Below, in pieces: positions 17,783-25,633 of a stretch of 64,000 bases of DNA. The translations under genes were made by a program, and so were the position numbers. Below the pieces are notes generated by a model. The model was not told the origin of the DNA and did no database searches. It saw only the letters and a list, made by a program, of their open reading frames with translations. The stretch's first letter is position 1; each line of letters starts with the position of its first letter. Origin of the DNA: Vannielia litorea (lineage in GTDB: Bacteria; Pseudomonadota; Alphaproteobacteria; Rhodobacterales; Rhodobacteraceae); the NCBI RefSeq assembly GCF_019801175.1, contig NZ_JAHVJR010000001.1, positions 868,001-932,000 on the forward strand, read 5' to 3'.

Positions 17783-18292
17783 TCAGGCGGCGAGGTTGAT
17801 CACCGCGTGGTCGCCCAGATCGGGCGTGTGGTCGCCGAGGTTGGCGCGCAGCATCTCGATGCCGAACTGCAGCGCGTTGGCATCCACCGTCCAAACGGCG
17901 GCTTCGCGGAGCGGCATCTCGAGCAGGGTCACCTTGGGGTCGTCGATCCCGCCCTCGAACCACATGGCGGCGGCGGGGGACCACAGATCTTCCAGCAGAG
18001 CGCGATCTTCGGACACGGTGATCGGCCCGGAAATGCAGGCATAGACCTCGCGGTCGCGGGTGGTGAGGGTGAAATGGGCCTGCGCGCCGGTGCCGATGTC
18101 ACGGGCGAGGCCCGTGTCGCTGGCGGTGATGAAGCGCAGAACGCGGGCGCTTTCATCGAAGTAGTGGGTCATCGGCTGGGCGTGGGAGGCCCGGTCGCTG
18201 ATAGCCAGCATGCCGGTGCGCTCGTCATCCAGCGCGTCGAAGAGGGCTTTGCGCAGGGCTTCGGTGTTATGGTCGTTGTCGTGATGGGTCAT
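17783..18292 (-). CDS. Pyridoxamine 5'-phosphate oxidase-like (general stress protein 26 type) flavin protein
   Basis: A 169-residue split-barrel protein. The sequence TGMLAISDRASHAQPMTHYFDESARVLRFITASDT followed by AHFTLTTRDREVYACISGPITV matches the PNPOx-like/general-stress-protein fold that binds FMN or F420. The C-terminal part (WFEGGIDDPKVTLLEMPLREAAVW) is typical of the GS26 branch. The reaction is not known for this branch, which is often stress-induced. It is divergent from the ribbon-helix-helix operon through a 130-bp region. Confidence 0.8.
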   Translation of the reverse strand: MTHHDNDHNTEALRKALFDALDDERTGMLAISDRASHAQPMTHYFDESARVLRFITASDTGLARDIGTGAQAHFTLTTRDREVYACISGPITVSEDRALLEDLWSPAAAMWFEGGIDDPKVTLLEMPLREAAVWTVDANALQFGIEMLRANLGDHTPDLGDHAVINLAA

Positions 18293-18350
18293 GGGAGTCT
18301 CCTTTGGGCACCAACTGCGGGGGAGGGGGGGAGGTTCCGTAACCCAGTTT

Positions 18351-18392
18351 TTGAAAATGTATATACAATCGCTATACTTTGTAGTAACAAAG
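18351..18392 (+). promoter_or_regulatory. Sigma-70-type promoter with overlapping palindrome
   Basis: TTGAAA (18351-18356) and TATACT (18373-18378) are separated by 16 bases, a good housekeeping promoter. The palindrome CTTTGT-AGTA-ACAAAG (18377-18392) overlaps the -10 element and probable start point, the position of a repressor operator. The first gene of the operon encodes a ribbon-helix-helix protein, an obvious candidate for autoregulation (inference). Confidence 0.65.
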
Positions 18393-18421
18393 GCGAACTC
18401 AAGAGAGGGAGCCAGCCCGCT

Positions 18422-18604
18422 ATGGCCAAGAGCAGCAAGCCCAAGAAGGACCGGAAGGACAGCCAGCTCATCATTCGGATCAAGAAGGATGAGCGCGATG
18501 CCTTTGTGGACCTGTGCGAGCAGCTCGACACCAGCGCGGCCCGTGAGATCCGCCGGTTCATCCGGGGGTTCGTGAAGGAAAACGGCTCAGACAAAACCGA
18601 CTGA
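18422..18604 (+). CDS. Ribbon-helix-helix DNA-binding protein
   Basis: A 60-residue basic protein. After a Lys-rich N-terminus (MAKSSKPKKDRKD) comes a strand SQLIIRIKKDERDAF and two helices DLCEQLDTSAAREIRRFIRGFVKE, the complete ribbon-helix-helix pattern. GAGAGGGAG precedes the ATG. It is the first gene of a run of three lysine-rich proteins. No toxin follows, so it is not an obvious antitoxin; it is more likely a repressor or a nucleoid-associated protein. Confidence 0.75.
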   Translation: MAKSSKPKKDRKDSQLIIRIKKDERDAFVDLCEQLDTSAAREIRRFIRGFVKENGSDKTD

Positions 18605-18616
18605 AAGGACCGAGCA

Positions 18617-18736
18617 ATGGCCAAGAAAGCCAAGATCAAAGACCTGAAAAAAGAAGTGAAAGCCCGCAAGGCGAAGGTCGCCAAGCAAGAGAAAAAGCTG
18701 AAGGCCGCCAAGAAGGCCCTCAAGAAGGCTGCCTGA
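18617..18736 (+). CDS. 39-residue lysine-rich coiled peptide
   Basis: The frame encodes MAKKAKIKDLKKEVKARKA... ending in KKALKKAA: 39 residues, about 44% Lys and 26% Ala, predicted as one amphipathic basic helix. AAAGGACCGAGC precedes the ATG as a plausible ribosome site. The stop (TGATG) overlaps the ATG of the next gene by one base, so the two are translationally coupled, which is the best evidence that it is expressed. Too short for automatic gene finders. Confidence 0.65.
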   Translation: MAKKAKIKDLKKEVKARKAKVAKQEKKLKAAKKALKKAA

Positions 18737-19383
18737 TGGTGCGCCTGACCGATATTCCCGGCATCGGTCCGGCGATGGCGGCCAAGCTGGTGGGGGCGGG
18801 CATTTCCGACCCTGCCGGTCTGGCGGCGGCGCCGGTGGCCAAACTCACCGCCATTCCCGGCATCTCGCCCGCACGGGCTGGGGCATGGAAGGCAGCGGCC
18901 GCGGGCAAGGTTGCAGCCCCCGCGCCGCGCCGCCCGGTTGCCGTCTCCAAGGCTCCGGTGAAACGCCGGGCGGCCAAGCCTGCGCCTGCAGCCAGTGCTG
19001 TGCCGATCGAAGAGAAGCCCTCTGCCGGGGTCGTGGCCCAGGCGGCGGCCTTGGCTGAGAAGAAGGCAGAGGTCGAGAAGGCCGAGCCGAAGCCTGCCAA
19101 GGCGAAGGCGGCAAAGAAGGCTGCGGAGAAAACGAAGGCTGCCGAAAAGAAAGCCGCGAAGAAGGCGGCTGAGAAGGCCAAGAATAAAGCCGCCGAGAAG
19201 AAGGCAGCCAAGAAGGCTGCTGAGAAGAAGGCGGCTGCCAAGGCCGCGAAGAAGGCGGCCGAGAAAAAAGCAGCGAAGAAGGCTGCCGAGAAATCGCGTG
19301 ACAAAAAGGCCAAGGCCAAGAAGGCGGATGCCAAGAAGGCCAAGGCGAAAAAGTCGAAATCATCCAAGAAATCCAAGGACTGA
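18736..19383 (+). CDS. Helix-hairpin-helix protein with histone H1-like lysine/alanine tail
   Basis: A 215-residue protein in two parts. Residues 1-55 contain two helix-hairpin-helix-like units (LTDIPGIGPAMAAKLVGAGI and LTAIPGISPARAGAW) of the type that grips the DNA backbone. A Pro/Ala linker follows, and residues ~105-215 are a repetitive KKAAEKKAAKKAAEK tail like eukaryotic histone H1 and bacterial HctA/AlgP/Hc1-type proteins. Together this points to a non-specific DNA-condensing protein (inference). The ATG overlaps the stop of the 39-residue gene. Confidence 0.75.
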   Translation: MVRLTDIPGIGPAMAAKLVGAGISDPAGLAAAPVAKLTAIPGISPARAGAWKAAAAGKVAAPAPRRPVAVSKAPVKRRAAKPAPAASAVPIEEKPSAGVVAQAAALAEKKAEVEKAEPKPAKAKAAKKAAEKTKAAEKKAAKKAAEKAKNKAAEKKAAKKAAEKKAAAKAAKKAAEKKAAKKAAEKSRDKKAKAKKADAKKAKAKKSKSSKKSKD

Positions 19384-19391
19384 GGCGCAAA

Positions 19392-19425
19392 GCCGGGCAG
19401 GGCGGCAGAGGCCGTTTTGCCCGGC
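19392..19425 (+). terminator. Possible terminator of the nucleoid-protein operon
   Basis: GCCGGGCA and TGCCCGGC pair across an 18-base loop just after the stop; a short AAAATTTCTT follows. The long loop and weak T tract make this uncertain. Confidence 0.5.
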
Positions 19426-19429
19426 GCAA

Positions 19430-19612
19430 AATTTCTTCGCCGCGCGGTGATTTTCCCTCTTGATCCGAATCCCGTTTGGCCCCAAATGCGCGGTCAAGAC
19501 GCCAACGCACGCGCCTCTGGCCGGCAACATCATCGCCTGTGTTTACGTAGCGACGGTAACGTCTCCCTTGGAAGTGAGCGGTCATATATGGCCGGGTCTA
19601 TTGGAGATGACC
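19430..19612 (+). promoter_or_regulatory. Structured leader upstream of the decarboxylase gene (speF-leader candidate)
   Basis: The 180 bases before the decarboxylase contain a perfect hairpin GACG-GTAA-CGTC (19552-19563) with a GNRA-type loop, preceded by GTTTACGTAGC. I recall an RNA motif named speF lying upstream of ornithine decarboxylase genes in alphaproteobacteria. The position and structured nature fit, but I cannot align the sequence to the family model. Confidence 0.4.
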
Positions 19613-20785
19613 ATGACGATGATGTTCGACGGCGGCCTGCCGGCCGTTCCCGTATCCCTTGCTGTCAACCGCGTTGAGGAGTTCATCCTTGCCAACAGCT
19701 TTGACAAGCCGACCCTCGTCATCGACACCGATGCGGTTGCCCGTCAGTTCCACGCGCTGAAAGCCGGCCTCGGCGGAGCTGCGATCCACTATGCGGTGAA
19801 GGCCAACCCGGCCCGCGAAGTCATCGCCCGCCTGCTCGAAGAGGGCTCCAACTTCGATGCCGCCTCCCGTGGCGAGATCGAGCTGTGCCTCTCGCTCGGC
19901 GCGCGCCCTGACCAGATCAGCTTTGGCAACACCATCAAACGGGTGACCGACATTGCCTTTGCCCATGCCGCTGGCCTGACCCTCTTTGCCGCCGACAGCG
20001 ACGAAGAGCTGGTGAAGATCGCCGAGCATGCGCCGGGTGCGCAGGTGTACATCCGTCTGCTGGTGGACAACCCCGAGGCCGACTGGCCGCTCTCCCGCAA
20101 GTTCGGTTGCTCACGAGAGTCCGCGCTGCGGCTGCTGGGCGTGGCCCGTGATTTGGGTCTGGACCCGGTGGGCTTCTCGTTCCACGTGGGCTCGCAAACC
20201 AAACGCACCCGCATGTGGCAGGGCGTGCTCGACTACGTGGGCGGCATCTGGGCCGACGCGCAGGCGGCTGGTCATGGGCTGACCCTCATCAACATCGGCG
20301 GCGGCTTTCCGGCGTTCTACGGCGAAGAGATCGACGCGCCGACTGCCTATGCCGAAGGCGTGCGCAAGATGGTCGAGGCCCGTTTCCCCGGTGCCCGTAT
20401 CATGGCCGAGCCGGGCCGTGGCATGGTGGCCGAGGCCGGTGCGATTGCTGCCGAGGTGCTGCTCGTGTCCCGCAAATCGGACAACGACCTGCACCGCTGG
20501 GTCTATCTCGACATCGGCCGCTTCTCCGGCCTTGCCGAGACCGAGGGCGAGGCGATCCGCTACCAGCTGATGACCCCGCATGACGGTGAGGCCACCGGCC
20601 CCTGCATCCTCGCAGGCCCGAGCTGCGACAGCGCCGATGTGCTCTACGAGAAGCGCCCGATGCCGCTGCCGATGAGCCTGAAGGCGGGCGACAAGGTGGT
20701 GATCCGCAACTGCGGCGCCTACACCTCGTCCTACTCGTCGGTGGGCTTCAACGGCTTCCCGCCGCTGGACGTGGTGGTGATCTGA
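19613..20785 (+). CDS. Ornithine/lysine decarboxylase, PLP fold type III
   Basis: A 390-residue alanine-racemase-fold decarboxylase. K63 in HYAVKANP forms the PLP Schiff base; the glycine loop INIGGGFP, EPGRGMVAEAG and the C-terminal GPSCDSADVLYE with its catalytic Cys are all present. The enzyme makes putrescine (or cadaverine) from ornithine (or lysine); the specificity cannot be read from sequence alone. Four ATG codons lie within 16 bases; 19613 is chosen because GGAG is six bases upstream. A structured leader suggests regulation by polyamine level (inference). Confidence 0.9.
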   Translation: MTMMFDGGLPAVPVSLAVNRVEEFILANSFDKPTLVIDTDAVARQFHALKAGLGGAAIHYAVKANPAREVIARLLEEGSNFDAASRGEIELCLSLGARPDQISFGNTIKRVTDIAFAHAAGLTLFAADSDEELVKIAEHAPGAQVYIRLLVDNPEADWPLSRKFGCSRESALRLLGVARDLGLDPVGFSFHVGSQTKRTRMWQGVLDYVGGIWADAQAAGHGLTLINIGGGFPAFYGEEIDAPTAYAEGVRKMVEARFPGARIMAEPGRGMVAEAGAIAAEVLLVSRKSDNDLHRWVYLDIGRFSGLAETEGEAIRYQLMTPHDGEATGPCILAGPSCDSADVLYEKRPMPLPMSLKAGDKVVIRNCGAYTSSYSSVGFNGFPPLDVVVI

Positions 20786-20896
20786 CCGCCGCAGGTTGGC
20801 GGCCTCGCGTTTCGGCGTGTGGAGGAGGATGGGGGTGCAGCCGGGTTATCACGGCTGCGCCTCCTGCGCCGAAGGCTTGAATGGCCGCCTGCAAAG

Positions 20897-20930
20897 CCGC
20901 CCGGTCCAAAAGGCCGGGCGGTTCTTTTTT
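20897..20930 (+). terminator. Rho-independent terminator
   Basis: CCGCCCGG and CCGGGCGG form a stem followed by TTCTTTTTT. It lies 110 bases after the decarboxylase stop and insulates the DUF3422 gene. Confidence 0.88.
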
Positions 20931-21058
20931 GCGCTATAAGGAGGCAGGCAGGTGGGGCCGGTGCACCGCGGTATGAAGATAAGCACCTGATATCGCGACA
21001 TTCTTTCCCTTTACAGGAGGGCGGCCAGGCCCTAGCAGGGAAGAAACGAGGGACGACA

Positions 21059-22345
21059 ATGGCCGAAATCCAGGATCATCCGCTGCGCTATCAGCTGGCC
21101 AACGAGCTGCATGCGCGCCCGTTTCCGGCGCTGGATGTGCCCTGCCGCGCGGCCTATCTGGCGCTGAAATCTGCCGAGGGCGCTTCGGGCCGGGACCGCG
21201 AGGCGGAGCGGGCACATCTGATCGACTTGCTGGACCGCCACGGCGCGCCGCATCCGCAGCCCGATGCTACCCATTACTCGGGCCAGCTTGGGCGCCATCA
21301 GATCAAATGGGAGAGCCACACCGAGTTCGTGACCTACACGATCTTCGGCTCCGGCGTGGCGCAGCGGCCCTTCGATGGCGAGACCTTCCGGATGTTCCCC
21401 GCCGACTGGCTGGCCAAGGCACCGGGGGTGCGGGTGACCTCGGCGCTGGTGCGGGTGGAGGAGATGCCGGAGCACCCCGAAGACGTGTCGGAGCGGATGG
21501 ACGGCTGGATGGTGGCCGAGAGCATCGCCGTGTCGGAAGTGGTGGATGGCGACGTGATCGTGGGCACCGACTTCCGGATCGACCCGGAGGGGCACGTCCG
21601 CTTTGCCTGTTTCGTCAAACCCGGGGTGGGGCGGCAGCGGGTGGGGCGCGTGGTGCAGCGGCTGACCGAGATCGAGACCTACAAGGCGATGTCGATGCTT
21701 GGGCTGGGCCGGGCGCGCAGGCTCTCGGGACCGCTGGGCAAGCTCGACAACGAGTTGAGCGATCTGATGGATGCGATGACGGGCGACCGTGCCCGCCCGG
21801 CGGAGGAAGAGCTGGAAAAGCTGCTGCGCGTGGCCGCCGAGATCGAGATGCAGCTCACCCATGCGAGCTTTCGCTTTGGCGCGACGGCGGCCTATGAGGC
21901 CATTGTCTGGCAGCGGATCGAGGTGCTGCGCGAGCAGCGGTTCATGGGGCGGCAGACGCTCAAGGAGTTCATGACGCGGCGCTACGATCCGGCGATGCGG
22001 ACGGTGAAGAGCACCGAGGCGCGGCTGAAGGCAATGGCGGCGCGCTCGGCGCGGGCCAGCGACCTGCTGCGCACAAGGGTCGACGTGGAACGCCAGGCGC
22101 AGAACCAGGCTCTGCTGGCCTCGATGGACAGGCGCGCCGATCTGCAACTGCGCCTGCAACAGACGGTGGAGGGGCTCTCGGTGGTGGCGATCAGCTATTA
22201 CGCCGTCAGCCTCGCCGCCTATGCGCTGGCCCCCTTCGCCTACAAGCTGGGCGTGGACAAGGGCTGGCTGACGGCGGGGCTGACGCCCGTGGTCATTCTG
22301 CTGGTGTGGCTAGCGGTCCGGCGGATCCGGAAGAAGCTGCATTAG
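21059..22345 (+). CDS. DUF3422 family membrane-anchored protein
   Basis: A 428-residue protein that begins DHPLRYQLANELHARPFPALDVP, the conserved start of the DUF3422 family. A large cytosolic part with a long helical, coiled-coil-like region (residues ~290-360) precedes two transmembrane helices near the C-terminus (about 365-385 and 400-420), ending with a basic RRIRKKLH. The function is unknown. GAGGGA lies before the chosen ATG. Its last 53 bases overlap the convergent YeeE-type gene. Confidence 0.88.
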   Translation: MAEIQDHPLRYQLANELHARPFPALDVPCRAAYLALKSAEGASGRDREAERAHLIDLLDRHGAPHPQPDATHYSGQLGRHQIKWESHTEFVTYTIFGSGVAQRPFDGETFRMFPADWLAKAPGVRVTSALVRVEEMPEHPEDVSERMDGWMVAESIAVSEVVDGDVIVGTDFRIDPEGHVRFACFVKPGVGRQRVGRVVQRLTEIETYKAMSMLGLGRARRLSGPLGKLDNELSDLMDAMTGDRARPAEEELEKLLRVAAEIEMQLTHASFRFGATAAYEAIVWQRIEVLREQRFMGRQTLKEFMTRRYDPAMRTVKSTEARLKAMAARSARASDLLRTRVDVERQAQNQALLASMDRRADLQLRLQQTVEGLSVVAISYYAVSLAAYALAPFAYKLGVDKGWLTAGLTPVVILLVWLAVRRIRKKLH

Positions 22346-23369
22346 CCTCCCCCAGAAGCCGCGAGGTGACCACGCCGCCGAGGGCGATGGAGGCCAGCGC
22401 GAGGAAGGCCGAGACGCCGAGGGTCGAGGTGCCCGACAGGCCCGCGCCCACGGTGCAGCCCCCGGCCAGCACGCCGCCGACGCCCATCAGCACGGCGCCT
22501 GCAAGGTAGCGGCCGGTCTGGCGCGGGGTCTGGAAGCTTTGCCACTGGAAATCGCGGAAGATCAGTGCCGCGACGAGTGCGCCGACCAGCACGCCGCCCA
22601 CGAGGCCCACGCCGAAGCCGGCGGGGATGGACGAGGAGGCGATGGCCCAGAACAGGGTTTCGGAAGAGGGCAGGGTGAAGGAGAGGCTCTCCATCGCGAT
22701 GGGGTCGAACTCGTCGTAGAGCACGTAGCCGGTGCCGACCCATGCCAGCGGCACGAGCGCGCCGATGAGCCCGCCCATCAGCAGCGTTGCGGGCTTGGCG
22801 CCGGAGCGGGCGGCAAAGACTAGGACGGCGGCGACGATCAGCCCTGTCCAGAGCCATGCGCCGCCGGGCAGCCCGGCGAGGGAGGAGGCCTCACCGAGCG
22901 GTGCGGTGACGGAGCCGAGCGCGGTGCGCAGCGGGGCGAGCACGCCCTTGAGGGTGGCATGGGCGACCACGGCGAAGATGGCCAGCACCGTCAGCGCGCG
23001 CAGGTTGCCGGTGCCGGTCAACACGGTCAGCCGCGAGATGCAGCCGCGGGTGAGGACCATGCCTGCGCCAAAGGCAAGCCCGCCGAGCACGATGGCGAGC
23101 CAGGGCAGGTCGGCGGCGAGGTAGCGGTGCTCTTCGAAGGAGATGAGACCGTAGGCGACAAGGGCTTGCGTGCCGAGGATCGCCACGGCGAGGCCGGTCA
23201 GCCAGACACCGGCGGCCGAGCGCCGCTCGGAGGCGTCACCGGCGACGGCCCGGCGAAAGCAGAACCGACTGCGCTGGCCGAGAAAGCCGAAGGCGATGCC
23301 GAGGGCGAGGGCAAACCAGACCGCAACTTCACGGGCGGTTGCCTCTTCGAATCCGAGCGTTTCGAACAT
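22293..23369 (-). CDS. YeeE/YedE (TsuA-like) sulfur-compound transporter
   Basis: A 358-residue integral membrane protein of two homologous halves. Conserved Cys-containing motifs GQRSRFCFRRA, VLTRGCISRLTVLTGTGNLRAL and GGVLAGGCTVGAGLSGTSTLG match the YeeE/YedE family, whose TsuA member takes up thiosulfate through a relay of cysteines. The substrate is therefore probably thiosulfate or a related sulfur anion (inference). AGGAG precedes the ATG. It stands alone, with no TusA partner beside it. Confidence 0.88.
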   Translation of the reverse strand: MFETLGFEEATAREVAVWFALALGIAFGFLGQRSRFCFRRAVAGDASERRSAAGVWLTGLAVAILGTQALVAYGLISFEEHRYLAADLPWLAIVLGGLAFGAGMVLTRGCISRLTVLTGTGNLRALTVLAIFAVVAHATLKGVLAPLRTALGSVTAPLGEASSLAGLPGGAWLWTGLIVAAVLVFAARSGAKPATLLMGGLIGALVPLAWVGTGYVLYDEFDPIAMESLSFTLPSSETLFWAIASSSIPAGFGVGLVGGVLVGALVAALIFRDFQWQSFQTPRQTGRYLAGAVLMGVGGVLAGGCTVGAGLSGTSTLGVSAFLALASIALGGVVTSRLLGEANAASSGSAGPLATPAE

Positions 23370-23563
23370 GGTGCGTCTCCTGTCGCGGTCGAAGCCCGGC
23401 AGGTAGCGCAGCTACGGCGCGGGTGCAAACGGATCAACGGGGAGGGGATTTTGTTCTCGCGTATAGCGAGGAACGTTGTTCTGCCGTGATGGCGCTGCCC
23501 CGAAAAGCGTTCGCGCCCCGAAGGCGGGGCGCGATGCATGGTCTTATCTGCATGTGTGCAGGG

Positions 23564-24565
23564 CTACCGGCCCCGGATGCGCGGGTCGAGCGCGTCGCGC
23601 AGCCCGTCGCCGATATAGTTCACCGCCAGCACCACGAGCGAGATCATCAGCCCCGGCCAGAGCGCCCGCTCGGGGAAGTTCTGGATCCGGTCGGTGGCGT
23701 CGAACAGCAGCTTGCCCCATGTCGGGAAGTCGGAAGGGAAGCCTAGGCCGAGGAAGGAGATCGCGCTTTCGGTGATGATCGCGGTGGCGAGGCCGAGGGT
23801 GGCCGAGACCATGATCGGCGAGAGCACGTTGGGCAGCAGGTGGCGGGTGACCATCTTCATCGGCGGGGTGCCGATGGAGCGGGCGGCGAGGATGAACTCG
23901 CGTTCCTTCAGCGCCAGAATGTCGGCCCGCACGATCCGTGCGGTCTGCATCCACGAGGTCGCGCCGATGACGCAGACGATGAGGATGAACACGCCCAGCT
24001 CCGGCCCGAAGGTGGCGCGCAGCGCGTCGCGGAAGAGCAGCATGATCACCAGCAGCAGCGGCAGCAGGGGCAGGGCGAGCACGAGGTCGGTGAAGCGCAT
24101 CAGCAGACCGTCGAGCCACTTCACGTAGCCCGATGCGACGCCGACAGCGGTGCCGATCAGCATGGCGAGGATCATCGCCACCCAGCCCACCGCGATCGAA
24201 ACGCGCCCGCCGTGGATCAGCGAGGCGAGGATATCGCGGCCGAGGTTGTCGGTGCCCAGCGGGTGCGACCAGCCGTATTTCATCCGTTCGAGGCTCTCTG
24301 GCGGGATGCACAGATCGGTCCACGAGCAAGAGAAGACCGGCATGTAGACGGGCCGCCAATCCTTGTTGCGGATGTCGAGCTTGGTTGGGTCGATGTCCCA
24401 CAGATAGGGGCCGAAGAGCACGCCGAAGGTGATGAAGAGCAGCACGAAGGCGCCCATCATCGCGCCCTTGTGGCTGCGGAACTGCTTCCACACGTCGGAC
24501 CACTGCGACCGCGACTTGCCGCGCGGTTGGCTCTCGCCCAGCACTTCCTTTGCGGTGTCAGTCAT
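23564..24565 (-). CDS. Peptide ABC transporter permease (OppC/DppC type)
   Basis: A 333-residue inner-membrane permease with six predicted helices. The N-terminal FRSHKGAMMGAFVLLFITFGVLFGPYLW and GTDNLGRDILASLIHGGRVS are typical OppC/DppC, and the EAA loop (ARIVRADILALKEREFILAARSIG...MVTRHLLPNV) contacts the ATPase. The start codon overlaps the end of the partner permease, so the two are coupled. An unusual Cys-containing periplasmic loop (PVYMPVFSCSWTDLCIPP) is present. No ATPase gene follows. Confidence 0.92.
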   Translation of the reverse strand: MTDTAKEVLGESQPRGKSRSQWSDVWKQFRSHKGAMMGAFVLLFITFGVLFGPYLWDIDPTKLDIRNKDWRPVYMPVFSCSWTDLCIPPESLERMKYGWSHPLGTDNLGRDILASLIHGGRVSIAVGWVAMILAMLIGTAVGVASGYVKWLDGLLMRFTDLVLALPLLPLLLVIMLLFRDALRATFGPELGVFILIVCVIGATSWMQTARIVRADILALKEREFILAARSIGTPPMKMVTRHLLPNVLSPIMVSATLGLATAIITESAISFLGLGFPSDFPTWGKLLFDATDRIQNFPERALWPGLMISLVVLAVNYIGDGLRDALDPRIRGR

Positions 24566-25565
24566 AGCGGATCCTCGGGTCGAGCACGCCGTAGAGCACA
24601 TCGGCGATCAGGTTGAAGAGCACGATGAGCACGGCGAAGATGAAGGTGATGGTCTGGACCATCGGGATGTCATTGGCCTGGATCGCGGTGATCAGCAGCT
24701 GGCCGATCCCGTTCACCTTGAAGACCTGCTCGGTGATGATCGCCCCGCCGAAGATGGAGGGGATGCCGAGCGCGATGACGGTCACGACCGGGATCATCGA
24801 GTTGCGCAGCACGTGGACCATGACCACCGACCACTCCGAGAGGCCCTTGGCCCGTGCGGTGCGGACGTAATCCTGCTTGAGGTTGTCGAGCATGGCCGAG
24901 CGCATGTAGCGGCTGATTTGGGCGGTGGTCTGGAGCGCGAGCACCATCACCGGCATGATCATCTGCTTGAGCTGGATCTTCATGCTCTCCCAGTCCTTCA
25001 CCTCATGGGTGGTGTCGTAGATCGAGGGCAACCACTCCAGCTTGACCGCGAAGATCACGATCACCACCACGCCCGAGAAGAAGGGCGGCACGGAGAAGCC
25101 GATCATCGAGATGAGCGTGCCGGCCTGATCGAAGACCGAATACTGCTTGTAGGCCGAGATGATGCCGATCGGGATGGCGATGATGACGCCCACGGCATAG
25201 GCCAGCGCGACCACCCAAAGGGTTTGCGGCAGGCGCTGGATGATGATGTCGAAGACCGGCGAGCGGAACTGCCAGCTCACGACGCGTTGGGTGCCTTCCA
25301 TCATGTTGGTTCCGAAGAGCCAGTCGAGGAAGAAGCCGGGCTCGACCACGAAGAACTGGTAGAGCCATTTGATGTAACGGATGTGCAGCGGTTCGCCGAG
25401 GCCGAGGGCCTCGCGCATCTTCTGCTTCACTTCATCGGGAATGGTCAGCGGCATCTGCGCCATCGGGTCGCCGGGGGCGAGATCGAGCAGCAGGAAGAGG
25501 ACCAGCGAAATGAAGAGGAGCGTGGGAACCGCGAGAATGAGCCGTCGGATGATGAAGGTCAGCAT
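24558..25565 (-). CDS. Peptide ABC transporter permease (OppB/DppB type)
   Basis: A 335-residue permease with the classic N-terminus MLTFIIRRLILAVPTLLFISLVLFLLLDLAPGDP and the EAA loop (ARYMRSAMLDNLKQDYVRTARAKGLSE). It forms the membrane channel with the downstream OppC-type protein. It lies between the binding-protein gene and the second permease, the standard order of the group. Confidence 0.94.
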   Translation of the reverse strand: MLTFIIRRLILAVPTLLFISLVLFLLLDLAPGDPMAQMPLTIPDEVKQKMREALGLGEPLHIRYIKWLYQFFVVEPGFFLDWLFGTNMMEGTQRVVSWQFRSPVFDIIIQRLPQTLWVVALAYAVGVIIAIPIGIISAYKQYSVFDQAGTLISMIGFSVPPFFSGVVVIVIFAVKLEWLPSIYDTTHEVKDWESMKIQLKQMIMPVMVLALQTTAQISRYMRSAMLDNLKQDYVRTARAKGLSEWSVVMVHVLRNSMIPVVTVIALGIPSIFGGAIITEQVFKVNGIGQLLITAIQANDIPMVQTITFIFAVLIVLFNLIADVLYGVLDPRIRYD

Positions 25566-25633
25566 ACGGGGGGCGCTCGATATGGCAGAGGGGCCGCGCG
25601 ATCAGTGCCGCGCGGCCCGGTTTCATCTGCGGA

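Noticed and set aside
18720..19376. 218-residue Phe/Ala-rich open frame opposite the HhH-H1 protein
   Set aside because: It is the reverse complement of the lysine-alanine repeat, which always gives a Phe/Leu/Ala pattern; no start signals.
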